The notes beneath the pieces were generated by a model that worked only from the letters and a program-made list of their open reading frames with translations, searched no databases and had not been told where the DNA came from. Made by a program: the position numbers and the translations under genes. A DNA stretch of 7,823 nucleotides from Eudoraea sp. Its GTDB lineage: Bacteria > Bacteroidota > Bacteroidia > Flavobacteriales > Flavobacteriaceae. The stretch covers positions 1-7,823 of the forward strand of contig JAHEBI010000010.1 in the NCBI GenBank assembly GCA_024642325.1, given 5' to 3'. Positions 1 through 5,677 of the stretch are shown one piece after another. Each line of letters begins with the position of its first letter. The first letter of the stretch is position 1.

Positions 1-1
1 C

Positions 2-31
2 ATACAGCAAACAAAAAAATTAAACTCCTGA
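2..31 (+). CDS. C-terminal end of AtpZ/AtpI family protein (5' partial)
   Basis: The first bases, read from position 2, give a nine-residue tail, IQQTKKLNS, ending at TGA 29-31. From memory, AtpZ/AtpI-family proteins of Flavobacteriia end in a similar amphipathic tail of the type 'VI.Q..KL..', and this gene normally opens the ATP synthase cluster just before the DUF6168 gene. AtpI-type proteins are small two-helix membrane proteins thought to help assemble the c-ring or carry Mg2+. The other two forward frames also reach stops within the first 36 bases, so the frame choice rests on the family resemblance and on the tight junction: the stop lies one base before the next start. The call is an inference from a very short stretch. 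Confidence 0.5.
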   Translation: MQQTKKLNS

Positions 32-32
32 T

Positions 33-422
33 TTGAATAAAAAAATTTTAATTTTTACCGGCCTGCTTCTTGGAATACTTTTATTTGTTGGCCTGCTTCA
101 CGCTGGATTTTTATTCGCCCGAGACCTGAATTTCGATTATAGATTAATGCTTTTGGGCTATATAATAAATTTTGCGATGGCTCTGGTGATATATTCAACC
201 CTGCTTTATTTTTCTGAAAAACAAAATAAGAATCTTGGGTTTTTATTTATGTTCGGAAGCACATTAAAATTCATCATTTACTTCCTGATTTTTGATCCAA
301 TTTTTATGTTGGATGGCAAGCTCTCCAAAGTTGAATTTTTTATGTTTTTTGTACCGTACTTTAGTTGTCTGTTAGTAGAGACATTTGCACTAATAAAACT
401 AATGCGGGAAATGGATCAGTAA
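33..422 (+). CDS. DUF6168-like four-helix membrane protein of the ATP synthase cluster
   Basis: This 129-residue hydrophobic protein has four likely membrane segments at about residues 5-24, 39-60, 67-87 and 101-123, with short charged loops (SEKQNKN at 61-67, DGKLSK at 94-99). The start is TTG at 33: an in-frame TAA lies at 21-23 and no ATG lies between them, and the resulting N-terminus (MNKKIL) has the usual Lys-rich beginning before helix 1. Its size, topology and place between the AtpZ/AtpI tail and atpB fit the DUF6168 family, which I recall as a conserved unknown in flavobacterial ATP synthase clusters. It may assist Fo assembly, but that is inference from context and no motif shows it. 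A 113-base gap with its own promoter element separates it from atpB, so it may be less strongly expressed than the structural genes. Confidence 0.75.
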   Translation: MNKKILIFTGLLLGILLFVGLLHAGFLFARDLNFDYRLMLLGYIINFAMALVIYSTLLYFSEKQNKNLGFLFMFGSTLKFIIYFLIFDPIFMLDGKLSKVEFFMFFVPYFSCLLVETFALIKLMREMDQ

Positions 423-472
423 TAGAATCGCTATCACTTATTTTCAGGTAAAAATAAAGTTCTAAATGCTTT

Positions 473-501
473 TTTCTTTTTAGGAGAATAGCTTACATTT
501 G
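473..501 (+). promoter_or_regulatory. Candidate Bacteroidetes-type promoter for atpB and the ATP synthase genes
   Basis: TACATTTG at 494-501 is a perfect match to the Bacteroidetes -7 consensus TAnnTTTG recognised by the primary sigma factor, and it is followed by GCACC, a common context in Flavobacteriia. The -33 part is weak: TTTC at 473-476 stands 17 nt upstream in a T-rich run where TTTG or TTG is expected. Transcription would begin near 508, leaving a leader of about 28 nt before the atpB ATG at 536. This would let the structural genes be transcribed apart from the two small genes upstream. Confidence 0.6.
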
Positions 502-535
502 CACCGATTTTTAGAGACCCATTTTTATAAGCGAT

Positions 536-1648
536 ATGCGAAATACTCTTTTGGTAAAATTATTTTTAGTTTCCACAATTTTATTTAGTGTGACTGTATT
601 TGCAAAAGACACAGAGATAAATAGCGAAGAAACTAAAACCGATCTAAAAACAGAAATAGACGAGTATATACAGCATCACCTTAAGGATTCTCATGATTTC
701 TCCCTGTTTTCCTATACCGATACTGAGGGACATGAACATCATGTAGGCTTTCCATTACCGATTATTCTTTGGGATGATGGATTGGTTGTTTTTTCATCTT
801 CCAAATTTCATCACGGTGAAGACGTAGCCACTTCAGGGGATAATCATTATAAATTATACCACGAAAAAATTTATAAAACGGACGCAAACGGGACTATTAA
901 TTATGATGCAGAACATCATCCGTCCAATATAAAACCTCTGGATTTTTCAATAACCAAAAGTGTCATGATGATACTAATTACAGGGTTTTTAATGCTTCTT
1001 TTATTTGGCGGCTTAGCTAAATCTTATTCTAAAAACAATGGGATTGCCAAAGGAGTGGGCAGGTTTTTTGAACCGGTAATTTTGTACATACGAGACGATA
1101 TAGCCATCGCCACCATTGGAGAAAAAAGCTATCAGAAATATATGCCTTTTCTGCTTACTATTTTCTTCTTTATTTGGTTTCTGAATATGTTTGGCCTAAC
1201 CCCATTGGGAGTCAATGTAACTGGCAATATTGCTATAACATCGGCATTGGCAATTCTCACTTTTTTGATTACCAATTTTACAGGGACAAAGGACTATTGG
1301 AAACATTTGTTTGATCCACTGGGAGATTCCATGCCATGGTATGCTAAAATTCCCTTATATATCATATTAATTCCAATTGAAGTTTTAGGGATATTTATAA
1401 AGCCATTTTCATTATTGATTCGTCTTTACGCAAACATGCAGGCCGGTCATATTGTTATAATGAGCTTAATAGGTTTAATGTTCATATTTAAAAATTGGAT
1501 TGGCAGTTCATTGTCCTTTGGACTTGCATTCGCCATATCATTAATTGAAATACTGGTAGCCCTATTACAGGCCTATATATTTACAATGCTATCCGCATTG
1601 TATTTTGGATTTGCTTCTGAGGAACATGAGCATGCAGAAGCGCATTAA
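536..1648 (+). CDS. atpB: F1Fo ATP synthase subunit a, with long His-rich N-terminal extension
   Basis: Subunit a forms the two proton half-channels of Fo next to the c-ring. The C-terminal two thirds carry the family core: the essential stator arginine is R296 in LLIRLYANMQAGH (equivalent to E. coli R210), and the last helices hold E338, Q345 and the LQAYIF...ASEEH block that closely matches the E. coli C-terminus. Relative to E. coli the polar pair is swapped: H305 stands at the E219 position and E338 at the H245 position, as in mitochondria. At 370 residues it is about 100 longer than E. coli subunit a (271). The extra part is N-terminal: a likely cleaved signal peptide (residues 1-23, ending VFA) followed by a soluble segment to about residue 137 with 12 histidines, presumably periplasmic. 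Membrane segments follow from about 140. The start is the only ATG that keeps the signal peptide. atpE follows after 31 nt. Confidence 0.97.
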   Translation: MRNTLLVKLFLVSTILFSVTVFAKDTEINSEETKTDLKTEIDEYIQHHLKDSHDFSLFSYTDTEGHEHHVGFPLPIILWDDGLVVFSSSKFHHGEDVATSGDNHYKLYHEKIYKTDANGTINYDAEHHPSNIKPLDFSITKSVMMILITGFLMLLLFGGLAKSYSKNNGIAKGVGRFFEPVILYIRDDIAIATIGEKSYQKYMPFLLTIFFFIWFLNMFGLTPLGVNVTGNIAITSALAILTFLITNFTGTKDYWKHLFDPLGDSMPWYAKIPLYIILIPIEVLGIFIKPFSLLIRLYANMQAGHIVIMSLIGLMFIFKNWIGSSLSFGLAFAISLIEILVALLQAYIFTMLSALYFGFASEEHEHAEAH

Positions 1649-1679
1649 GTTGAATGTTTAATTTTTAATTATATATACT

Positions 1680-1880
1680 ATGACAATTCCAAGAATTGTA
1701 GGAGCAGGATTAATCGTAATCGGTGTAGGAGTGGGTATCGGAAGAATCGGTGGCCAGGCTATGGAAGCGATTGCACGTCAACCTGAAGCTTACGGAAAAA
1801 TTCAAACGGCGATGCTTATTGTTGCGGCGCTTATTGAAGGTATTGGTTTTGCTGCACTTTTTGCAACTGCAGAAAACTAG
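1680..1880 (+). CDS. atpE: F1Fo ATP synthase subunit c (proton-binding ring subunit)
   Basis: This 66-residue helical hairpin forms the rotating c-ring. Helix 1 (about 5-27) is rich in the Gly pattern GVGVGIGRIGG, the polar loop is ARQPEA at 32-37, and helix 2 (about 41-63) carries the ion-binding carboxylate E53 in ALIEGIGF (equivalent to E. coli D61). The residue after the carboxylate is Gly and the helix-1 position that is Gln in Na+-binding rings such as Ilyobacter is Ile20, so the sequence argues for H+ and against Na+ coupling. There is no N-terminal signal peptide. The length is slightly short against the usual 70-90 but is typical for Bacteroidetes as I recall. Codon use is richer in GC and cleaner than in its neighbours, as expected for the most abundant Fo subunit. 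A hairpin begins six bases after the TAG stop. Confidence 0.97.
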   Translation: MTIPRIVGAGLIVIGVGVGIGRIGGQAMEAIARQPEAYGKIQTAMLIVAALIEGIGFAALFATAEN

Positions 1881-1886
1881 AAAAAC

Positions 1887-1923
1887 AACTAATGGCGGCA
1901 ACGGTTGGTTACTGCCATTAGTT
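1887..1923 (+). promoter_or_regulatory. Intercistronic stem-loop between atpE and atpF
   Basis: Arms 1887-1898 (AACTAATGGCGG) and 1912-1923 (CTGCCATTAGTT) pair over 12 bp with a single G-U pair, leaving a 13-nt loop. The stem is followed by TATTTCAAT, too weak a U-run for an efficient intrinsic terminator, and atpF starts 35 nt later. The likely roles are protecting the 3' end of an atpE-containing processed mRNA or partial attenuation, both of which would favour c over b. The structure is visible in the sequence; the function is inferred from its position. Confidence 0.7.
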
Positions 1924-1958
1924 TATTTCAATAATTGAACAATTAAGATAATATAGGT

Positions 1959-2459
1959 ATGGAGAAATTAATAGAAGATTTTTCGTTAGGCTTGTTCTTT
2001 TGGCAAACACTGTTGTTTTTGGCATTGGTATTTTTATTGTGGAAATACGCGTGGAAACCAATCCTCAATGCAGTAAATGATCGCGAGGAAGGAATTAAAA
2101 ATGCTTTGGCTTCTGCAGAAGAAGCCAAAAAAGAAATGCAGAATGTAACAGCGGATAATGAGAAGTTGTTAAAGGAAGCAAGGACTGAGCGTGAAATTCT
2201 TTTAAAGGAAGCAAGGGAGATAAAGGATAAAATTGTCACTGATGCCAAAGACCTGGCGCAGATTGAAGGAGATAAATTAATAAAACAGGCTAAAGCGACC
2301 ATTGAAAGCGAGAAGAAAGCTGCAGTTGCCGATATTAAGAACCAGGTGGCTAAACTCTCAGTGGAAATTGCTGAAAAAGTGATCAAAGAACAACTGTCCA
2401 ATAAAGAAAAACAGTTAAAACTGGTCGATGACATTCTGGGTGACATTAAATTGAATTAA
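1959..2459 (+). CDS. atpF: F1Fo ATP synthase subunit b (peripheral stalk)
   Basis: Subunit b anchors the peripheral stalk in the membrane and holds the F1 head still against the turning rotor. The 166-residue protein (E. coli 156) has one N-terminal membrane helix at about residues 9-28, the conserved turn KYAWKPIL at 29-36 and NDREEGI at 40-46, and then a long charged helix to the C-terminus, rich in Lys, Glu and Ala and free of proline, as expected for a parallel coiled coil. An eleven-residue repeat of LKEAR (71-75 and 82-86) fits the hendecad pattern of the b dimer. There is one b gene here, so a homodimer is expected. The gene is preceded by the atpE-atpF hairpin and followed by atpH after 6 nt, suggesting translational coupling with delta, its binding partner. 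Confidence 0.96.
   Translation: MEKLIEDFSLGLFFWQTLLFLALVFLLWKYAWKPILNAVNDREEGIKNALASAEEAKKEMQNVTADNEKLLKEARTEREILLKEAREIKDKIVTDAKDLAQIEGDKLIKQAKATIESEKKAAVADIKNQVAKLSVEIAEKVIKEQLSNKEKQLKLVDDILGDIKLN
2169..2216 (+). repeat. 15-bp direct repeat with 33-nt period inside atpF
   Basis: The 15 bases TTAAAGGAAGCAAGG occur at 2169-2183 and again, identical, at 2202-2216. The period is 33 nt, that is eleven codons, and both copies are in the same frame (LKEAR). This is the hendecad spacing known for the right-handed coiled coil of ATP synthase b subunits, so it is best read as a coding repeat, possibly from a small internal duplication. Confidence 0.85.
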
Positions 2460-2465
2460 GTTAAA

Positions 2466-3005
2466 ATGAACGAATCAAGAGCAGCCCTACGTTACGCAAA
2501 AGCGACTTTGAACCTGGCGGTAGATAAAAAAGCTACAGACGCCGTGGAAAGGGATATGCGCGATGTAGTTCAAACTATTTATGATAGTGATGAGCTAAAG
2601 GACATGCTTGAAAGTCCAATTCTCGAAGGGTCATCAAAAGAGAAGGTATTAACAGCGATTTTTAAGAATGTCAACAAAATTACCAGAGAAATGTTTTCAT
2701 TACTTGTCTCTAAAAAGCGTATTGCCTTGTTAAGTGAAGTTGCACTAAAATATATTGCACTTAATGAGAGATTAAAAGGGGAAAATATAGCCCTGGTTAC
2801 TACAGCGGTTCCTTTAACCCCGGCTTTGGAAAAAAAGATACTTGCACAAGTAGAGAAAATAACTAGTAACAAAATCACTTTGGAAAATCAAATTGATGAA
2901 AGCATTATAGGAGGTTTTATTTTGCGTATCGGGGATTTGCAATACAATGCAAGTATTTCCAACAAGTTGAATAATTTAAAAAGAGAATTTACAAATAGTA
3001 TTTAA
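2466..3005 (+). CDS. atpH: F1Fo ATP synthase subunit delta (OSCP homologue)
   Basis: Delta sits on top of the F1 head and links alpha to the C-terminal ends of the b dimer. The 179-residue length matches the family (E. coli 177). The N-terminal helical domain (about 1-105) opens with SRAALRYAKA, a typical motif of the family (RYA.AL/L), and contains the SPIL segment at 50-53. The C-terminal domain carries the OSCP signature around residues 140-157, ending DESIIGGFILRIGD. The start at 2466 is the first ATG, 6 nt after the atpF stop, and gives the canonical N-terminus. A 60-nt gap with a small hairpin separates it from atpA. Confidence 0.96.
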   Translation: MNESRAALRYAKATLNLAVDKKATDAVERDMRDVVQTIYDSDELKDMLESPILEGSSKEKVLTAIFKNVNKITREMFSLLVSKKRIALLSEVALKYIALNERLKGENIALVTTAVPLTPALEKKILAQVEKITSNKITLENQIDESIIGGFILRIGDLQYNASISNKLNNLKREFTNSI

Positions 3006-3022
3006 TTAGAAATTACGAATGT

Positions 3023-3042
3023 AAAAGGAGCTAATTCCTTTT
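3023..3042 (+). promoter_or_regulatory. Small stem-loop between atpH and atpA
   Basis: AAAAGGAG at 3023-3030 pairs with TTCCTTTT at 3035-3042 (seven Watson-Crick pairs and one G-U) around a CTAA tetraloop. The 3' arm is pyrimidine-rich and U-rich, so it resembles a weak intrinsic terminator, but only one extra T follows before AACATC. It could reduce read-through or mark an mRNA processing site before the soluble F1 genes. The effect is inference. Confidence 0.5.
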
Positions 3043-3065
3043 TAACATCTTAGATCTTAAATAAA

Positions 3066-4646
3066 ATGGCAGGAGTAAAAGCCGCAGAAGTATCTGCAAT
3101 CTTAAAAAAACAATTATCCGGATTTGAAGCCAAAGCTTCATTAGATGAGATAGGTACTGTATTACAAGTAGGTGATGGAATAGCCAGGGTATATGGCCTT
3201 TCTAATGCTGAATATGGTGAATTGGTTGAATTCGAAGGTGGTTTGGAAGGGATAGTTCTGAATCTTGAAGAAGATAATGTGGGAGTTGTACTATTGGCAC
3301 CGTCAAGAGAAATTAAGGAAGGTGCAATAGTTAAACGTACTCAGCGTATCGCTTCCATTAAGGTAGGAGAAGGAATTGTAGGTCGTGTTGTGGACACTCT
3401 GGGCAACCCTATTGATGGAAAAGGGGCCATTTCCGGTGAGCTATATGAAATGCCATTGGAACGCAAAGCTCCAGGGGTAATTTTCCGCCAGCCCGTAAAT
3501 GAACCGCTACAAACAGGTGTTAAAGCAGTAGATGCTATGATACCGATAGGAAGAGGTCAGCGTGAATTGGTTATTGGTGACCGTCAGACAGGTAAAACAA
3601 CTGTTTGTATTGATACTATTATAAATCAGAAAGAATTTTATGATGCAGGTGAACCAGTCTACTGTATATATGTGGCAATTGGCCAAAAGGCTTCCAATGT
3701 TGCTGCTATCGCAAAGATGCTGGAAGATAAAGGTGCTTTAGCTTATACAACTATTGTGGCAGCCAGTGCTTCCGAACCGGCTCCAATGCAGGTTTATGCA
3801 CCTTTTGCAGGCGCGGCTATTGGCGAATATTTTAGAGATACAGGTCGTCCGGCATTAATTATTTATGATGATCTTTCTAAACAGGCTGTGGCATATCGTG
3901 AAGTATCACTTTTGTTGAGAAGACCTCCGGGGCGTGAAGCTTATCCAGGGGATGTTTTCTATTTACATTCAAGATTATTAGAGCGGGCTGCAAAAATCAT
4001 TGATGATGATTCTATAGCACATAACATGAATGATTTACCCGAAGTTTTAAAGCCTATGGTGAAAGGTGGTGGTTCTTTAACGGCTTTACCGATCATTGAA
4101 ACTCAGGCTGGTGACGTTTCGGCATATATTCCAACCAATGTTATATCTATTACAGACGGGCAAATATTTCTGGAGCAGGATTTATTTAATCAGGGAGTTA
4201 GACCGGCTATTAATGTGGGGATATCAGTTTCCAGAGTTGGAGGGAATGCTCAAATTAAATCCATGAAAAAAGTAGCAGGAACATTAAAACTGGATCAGGC
4301 TCAATTTAGGGAATTAGAGGCATTTTCAAAATTTGGATCGGACCTGGACGCCGCTACTTTGAATGTAATTGAAAAAGGCAGGCGTAATGTGGAAATATTA
4401 AAGCAAGCTCAAGCCGACCCTTTTACAGTAGAGGATCAGATAGCCATTATTTATGCAGGTTCCAAAAACTTATTGAGAGATGTTCCGGTTAATAAAGTAA
4501 AGGAGTTTGAAAAGGACTTTTTGGAATTTTTAAATGCAAAGCACAGAGATGTATTGGATACGCTGAAGGCAGGAAAATTAACCGATGAGGTAATAGAAAC
4601 CTTAACTGAGGTATGTAAAGATCTGGCAGGTAAATATAAAAGCTAA
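3066..4646 (+). CDS. atpA: F1Fo ATP synthase subunit alpha
   Basis: Alpha forms, with beta, the hexameric F1 head; its nucleotide sites are non-catalytic, but it supplies the arginine finger to beta. Domains in order are the beta-barrel crown (about 25-95), the nucleotide-binding domain (about 96-390) and the C-terminal helical domain. Visible motifs are Walker A GDRQTGKTT at 171-179, Walker B ALIIYDD at 263-269, the alpha/beta signature PAINVGISVS at 380-389 and the arginine finger R390 in SRVGG (equivalent to E. coli R376). At 526 residues it exceeds E. coli (513), mostly through an acidic/hydrophobic insertion at about 313-334 (DDDSIAHNMNDLPEVLKPMV), just before KGGGSLTALPIIETQAGD; I recall similar loops in other Bacteroidetes. 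The leader is A-rich without a Shine-Dalgarno sequence. atpG follows after 22 nt. Confidence 0.98.
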   Translation: MAGVKAAEVSAILKKQLSGFEAKASLDEIGTVLQVGDGIARVYGLSNAEYGELVEFEGGLEGIVLNLEEDNVGVVLLAPSREIKEGAIVKRTQRIASIKVGEGIVGRVVDTLGNPIDGKGAISGELYEMPLERKAPGVIFRQPVNEPLQTGVKAVDAMIPIGRGQRELVIGDRQTGKTTVCIDTIINQKEFYDAGEPVYCIYVAIGQKASNVAAIAKMLEDKGALAYTTIVAASASEPAPMQVYAPFAGAAIGEYFRDTGRPALIIYDDLSKQAVAYREVSLLLRRPPGREAYPGDVFYLHSRLLERAAKIIDDDSIAHNMNDLPEVLKPMVKGGGSLTALPIIETQAGDVSAYIPTNVISITDGQIFLEQDLFNQGVRPAINVGISVSRVGGNAQIKSMKKVAGTLKLDQAQFRELEAFSKFGSDLDAATLNVIEKGRRNVEILKQAQADPFTVEDQIAIIYAGSKNLLRDVPVNKVKEFEKDFLEFLNAKHRDVLDTLKAGKLTDEVIETLTEVCKDLAGKYKS

Positions 4647-4668
4647 TCTTTAGATCACAATTTAAGAA

Positions 4669-5529
4669 ATGGCAAATTTAAAGGAAATACGAAATAGAAT
4701 AGTATCGGTATCCTCTACCATGCAGATAACCAGCGCCATGAAAATGGTGTCTGCTGCGAAGCTCAAAAAAGCGCAGGACGCCATTACTGCAATGCGGCCG
4801 TATGCCAATAAGCTTGCCGAACTATTGCAAAACTTTAGCGGGAGTTTAGATGGCGAAATCGGGAGTAATTATACCGACAAGCGAGAAGTGAATAAGGTTC
4901 TTATTGTGGCAATTACATCTAACAGAGGTTTATGTGGCGCATTCAATTCAAATGTAATTAAGGAGTGCGTTTCTATGGTCAAGGACAGCTACGCGGGACG
5001 GCAAGTTGATTTTTTGACCATTGGTAAAAAGGCCAATGATATATTTCGAAAAAGGCATCATGTGATTTCTGACCATAGCAAAATCTTTGATGAGCTTACT
5101 TTTGATAATACTGCAGAAATTGCAGAACAATTGATGCAATTATATATGGATGGAGCCTATGACAAAATAGAATTGGTATATAATAAATTCAAAAATGCAG
5201 CTACTCAAATAATCACCACTGAGCAATTCTTACCCATTACACCAGCAGAGCAGGTTTCAAGCAGCACTGCTGATTATATTTTTGAGCCTGCAAAGGCCGC
5301 AATTGTAGAACAACTTATTCCTAAGTCTTTAAAGACACAGTTATACAAAGCAATCAGGGATTCGTTTGCAAGTGAACATGGAGCCAGGATGACCGCCATG
5401 CATAAGGCAACTGACAATGCCACTGAATTAAGGGATCAACTAAAATTAACATATAATCAGGCCCGTCAGGCTGCTATCACCAATGAAATCCTTGAAATAG
5501 TTGGCGGAGCGGAGGCATTGAATAATTAG
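4669..5529 (+). CDS. atpG: F1Fo ATP synthase subunit gamma (central shaft)
   Basis: Gamma is the rotating central shaft that couples the c-ring to the catalytic head. The 286-residue length equals that of the family. The N-terminal helix (MANLKEIRNRI to about residue 55, with TSAMKMVSAAKL) and the C-terminal helix (about 215-284) form the coiled coil inserted into the head. The Rossmann-like middle domain includes the conserved SNRGLCGAFN at 84-93. The gamma signature ITNEILEIVGGAEA is complete at 270-283. It is the last gene of this cluster: a strong terminator begins 36 nt after the stop, and atpD and atpC, which follow gamma in many bacteria, are not here. Confidence 0.97.
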   Translation: MANLKEIRNRIVSVSSTMQITSAMKMVSAAKLKKAQDAITAMRPYANKLAELLQNFSGSLDGEIGSNYTDKREVNKVLIVAITSNRGLCGAFNSNVIKECVSMVKDSYAGRQVDFLTIGKKANDIFRKRHHVISDHSKIFDELTFDNTAEIAEQLMQLYMDGAYDKIELVYNKFKNAATQIITTEQFLPITPAEQVSSSTADYIFEPAKAAIVEQLIPKSLKTQLYKAIRDSFASEHGARMTAMHKATDNATELRDQLKLTYNQARQAAITNEILEIVGGAEALNN

Positions 5530-5564
5530 AAATTTTACGTAGGCATCGATTTCATAAAAAATAT

Positions 5565-5590
5565 AATCCCGCTTGACGCGGGATTTTTTT
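5565..5590 (+). terminator. Intrinsic terminator of the ATP synthase operon
   Basis: AATCCCGC at 5565-5572 and GCGGGATT at 5578-5585 form a perfect 8-bp stem around the loop TTGAC, and the 3' arm runs into seven T residues (5584-5590). It is GC-rich against an AT-rich background and lies 35 nt after the atpG stop. An A-rich stretch just upstream could let it act on both strands, but no convergent gene is present. This is the clearest terminator in the window. Confidence 0.92.
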
Positions 5591-5625
5591 ATATTCTGTA
5601 AATTCATATATGGTAATGTTACTTT

Positions 5626-5655
5626 TTTGGCACCAAATTTGGTTTTATATATTTA
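5626..5655 (+). promoter_or_regulatory. Candidate promoter for the lipoprotein gene
   Basis: TTTG at 5626-5629 matches the Bacteroidetes -33 element, and TATATTTA at 5648-5655 matches 7 of 8 positions of TAnnTTTG, with an 18-nt spacer inside the accepted range. Transcription would begin near 5662, leaving a leader of about 16 nt to the ATG at 5678. The promoter stands just after the ATP synthase terminator, where a new transcription unit has to begin. Confidence 0.5.
5632..5643. promoter_or_regulatory. 12-bp palindrome in the promoter spacer, possible operator
   Basis: ACCAAATTTGGT at 5632-5643 is a perfect 12-bp palindrome lying between the candidate -33 (5626-5629) and -7 (5648-5655) elements. 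A dimeric regulator bound there would block RNA polymerase. No regulator is encoded nearby, and the binding protein is unknown. In an AT-rich region short palindromes do arise by chance, but the GG/CC ends make this one less trivial. Confidence 0.4.
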
Positions 5656-5677
5656 TTAAATCATAAATAAGATAATT

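Noticed and set aside
482..487. AGGAGA resembling a ribosome binding site
   Set aside because: It lies upstream of the -7 box and about 48 nt from the atpB start, so it would not be in the mRNA made from that promoter.
1707..1880. Sodium-type c-ring
   Set aside because: The residues that bind Na+ in Ilyobacter-type rings (Gln in helix 1, Ser after the carboxylate) are Ile20 and Gly54 here, so proton coupling is favoured.
1710..1938. Open frames on both strands overlapping atpE
   Set aside because: Both overlap the unmistakable c-subunit gene and encode basic, low-quality proteins; the + strand one is simply another frame of atpE extended into the hairpin.
1943..2446. Long reverse-strand open frame of 167 codons opposite atpF
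   Set aside because: It is the antisense shadow of the Lys/Glu/Ala-rich b subunit, giving a low-complexity Ser/Leu/Phe product with no family resemblance.
2579..2878. Reverse-strand open frame opposite atpH
   Set aside because: Fully inside the delta gene, Ser/Phe-rich, no start context or family match.
3025..3030. AAGGAG resembling a Shine-Dalgarno site upstream of atpA
   Set aside because: It lies 35 nt before the ATG, far too distant, and is part of the hairpin stem; Bacteroidetes rarely use such sites.
4948..5139. Reverse-strand open frame opposite atpG
   Set aside because: Fully inside the gamma gene, with no recognisable product.
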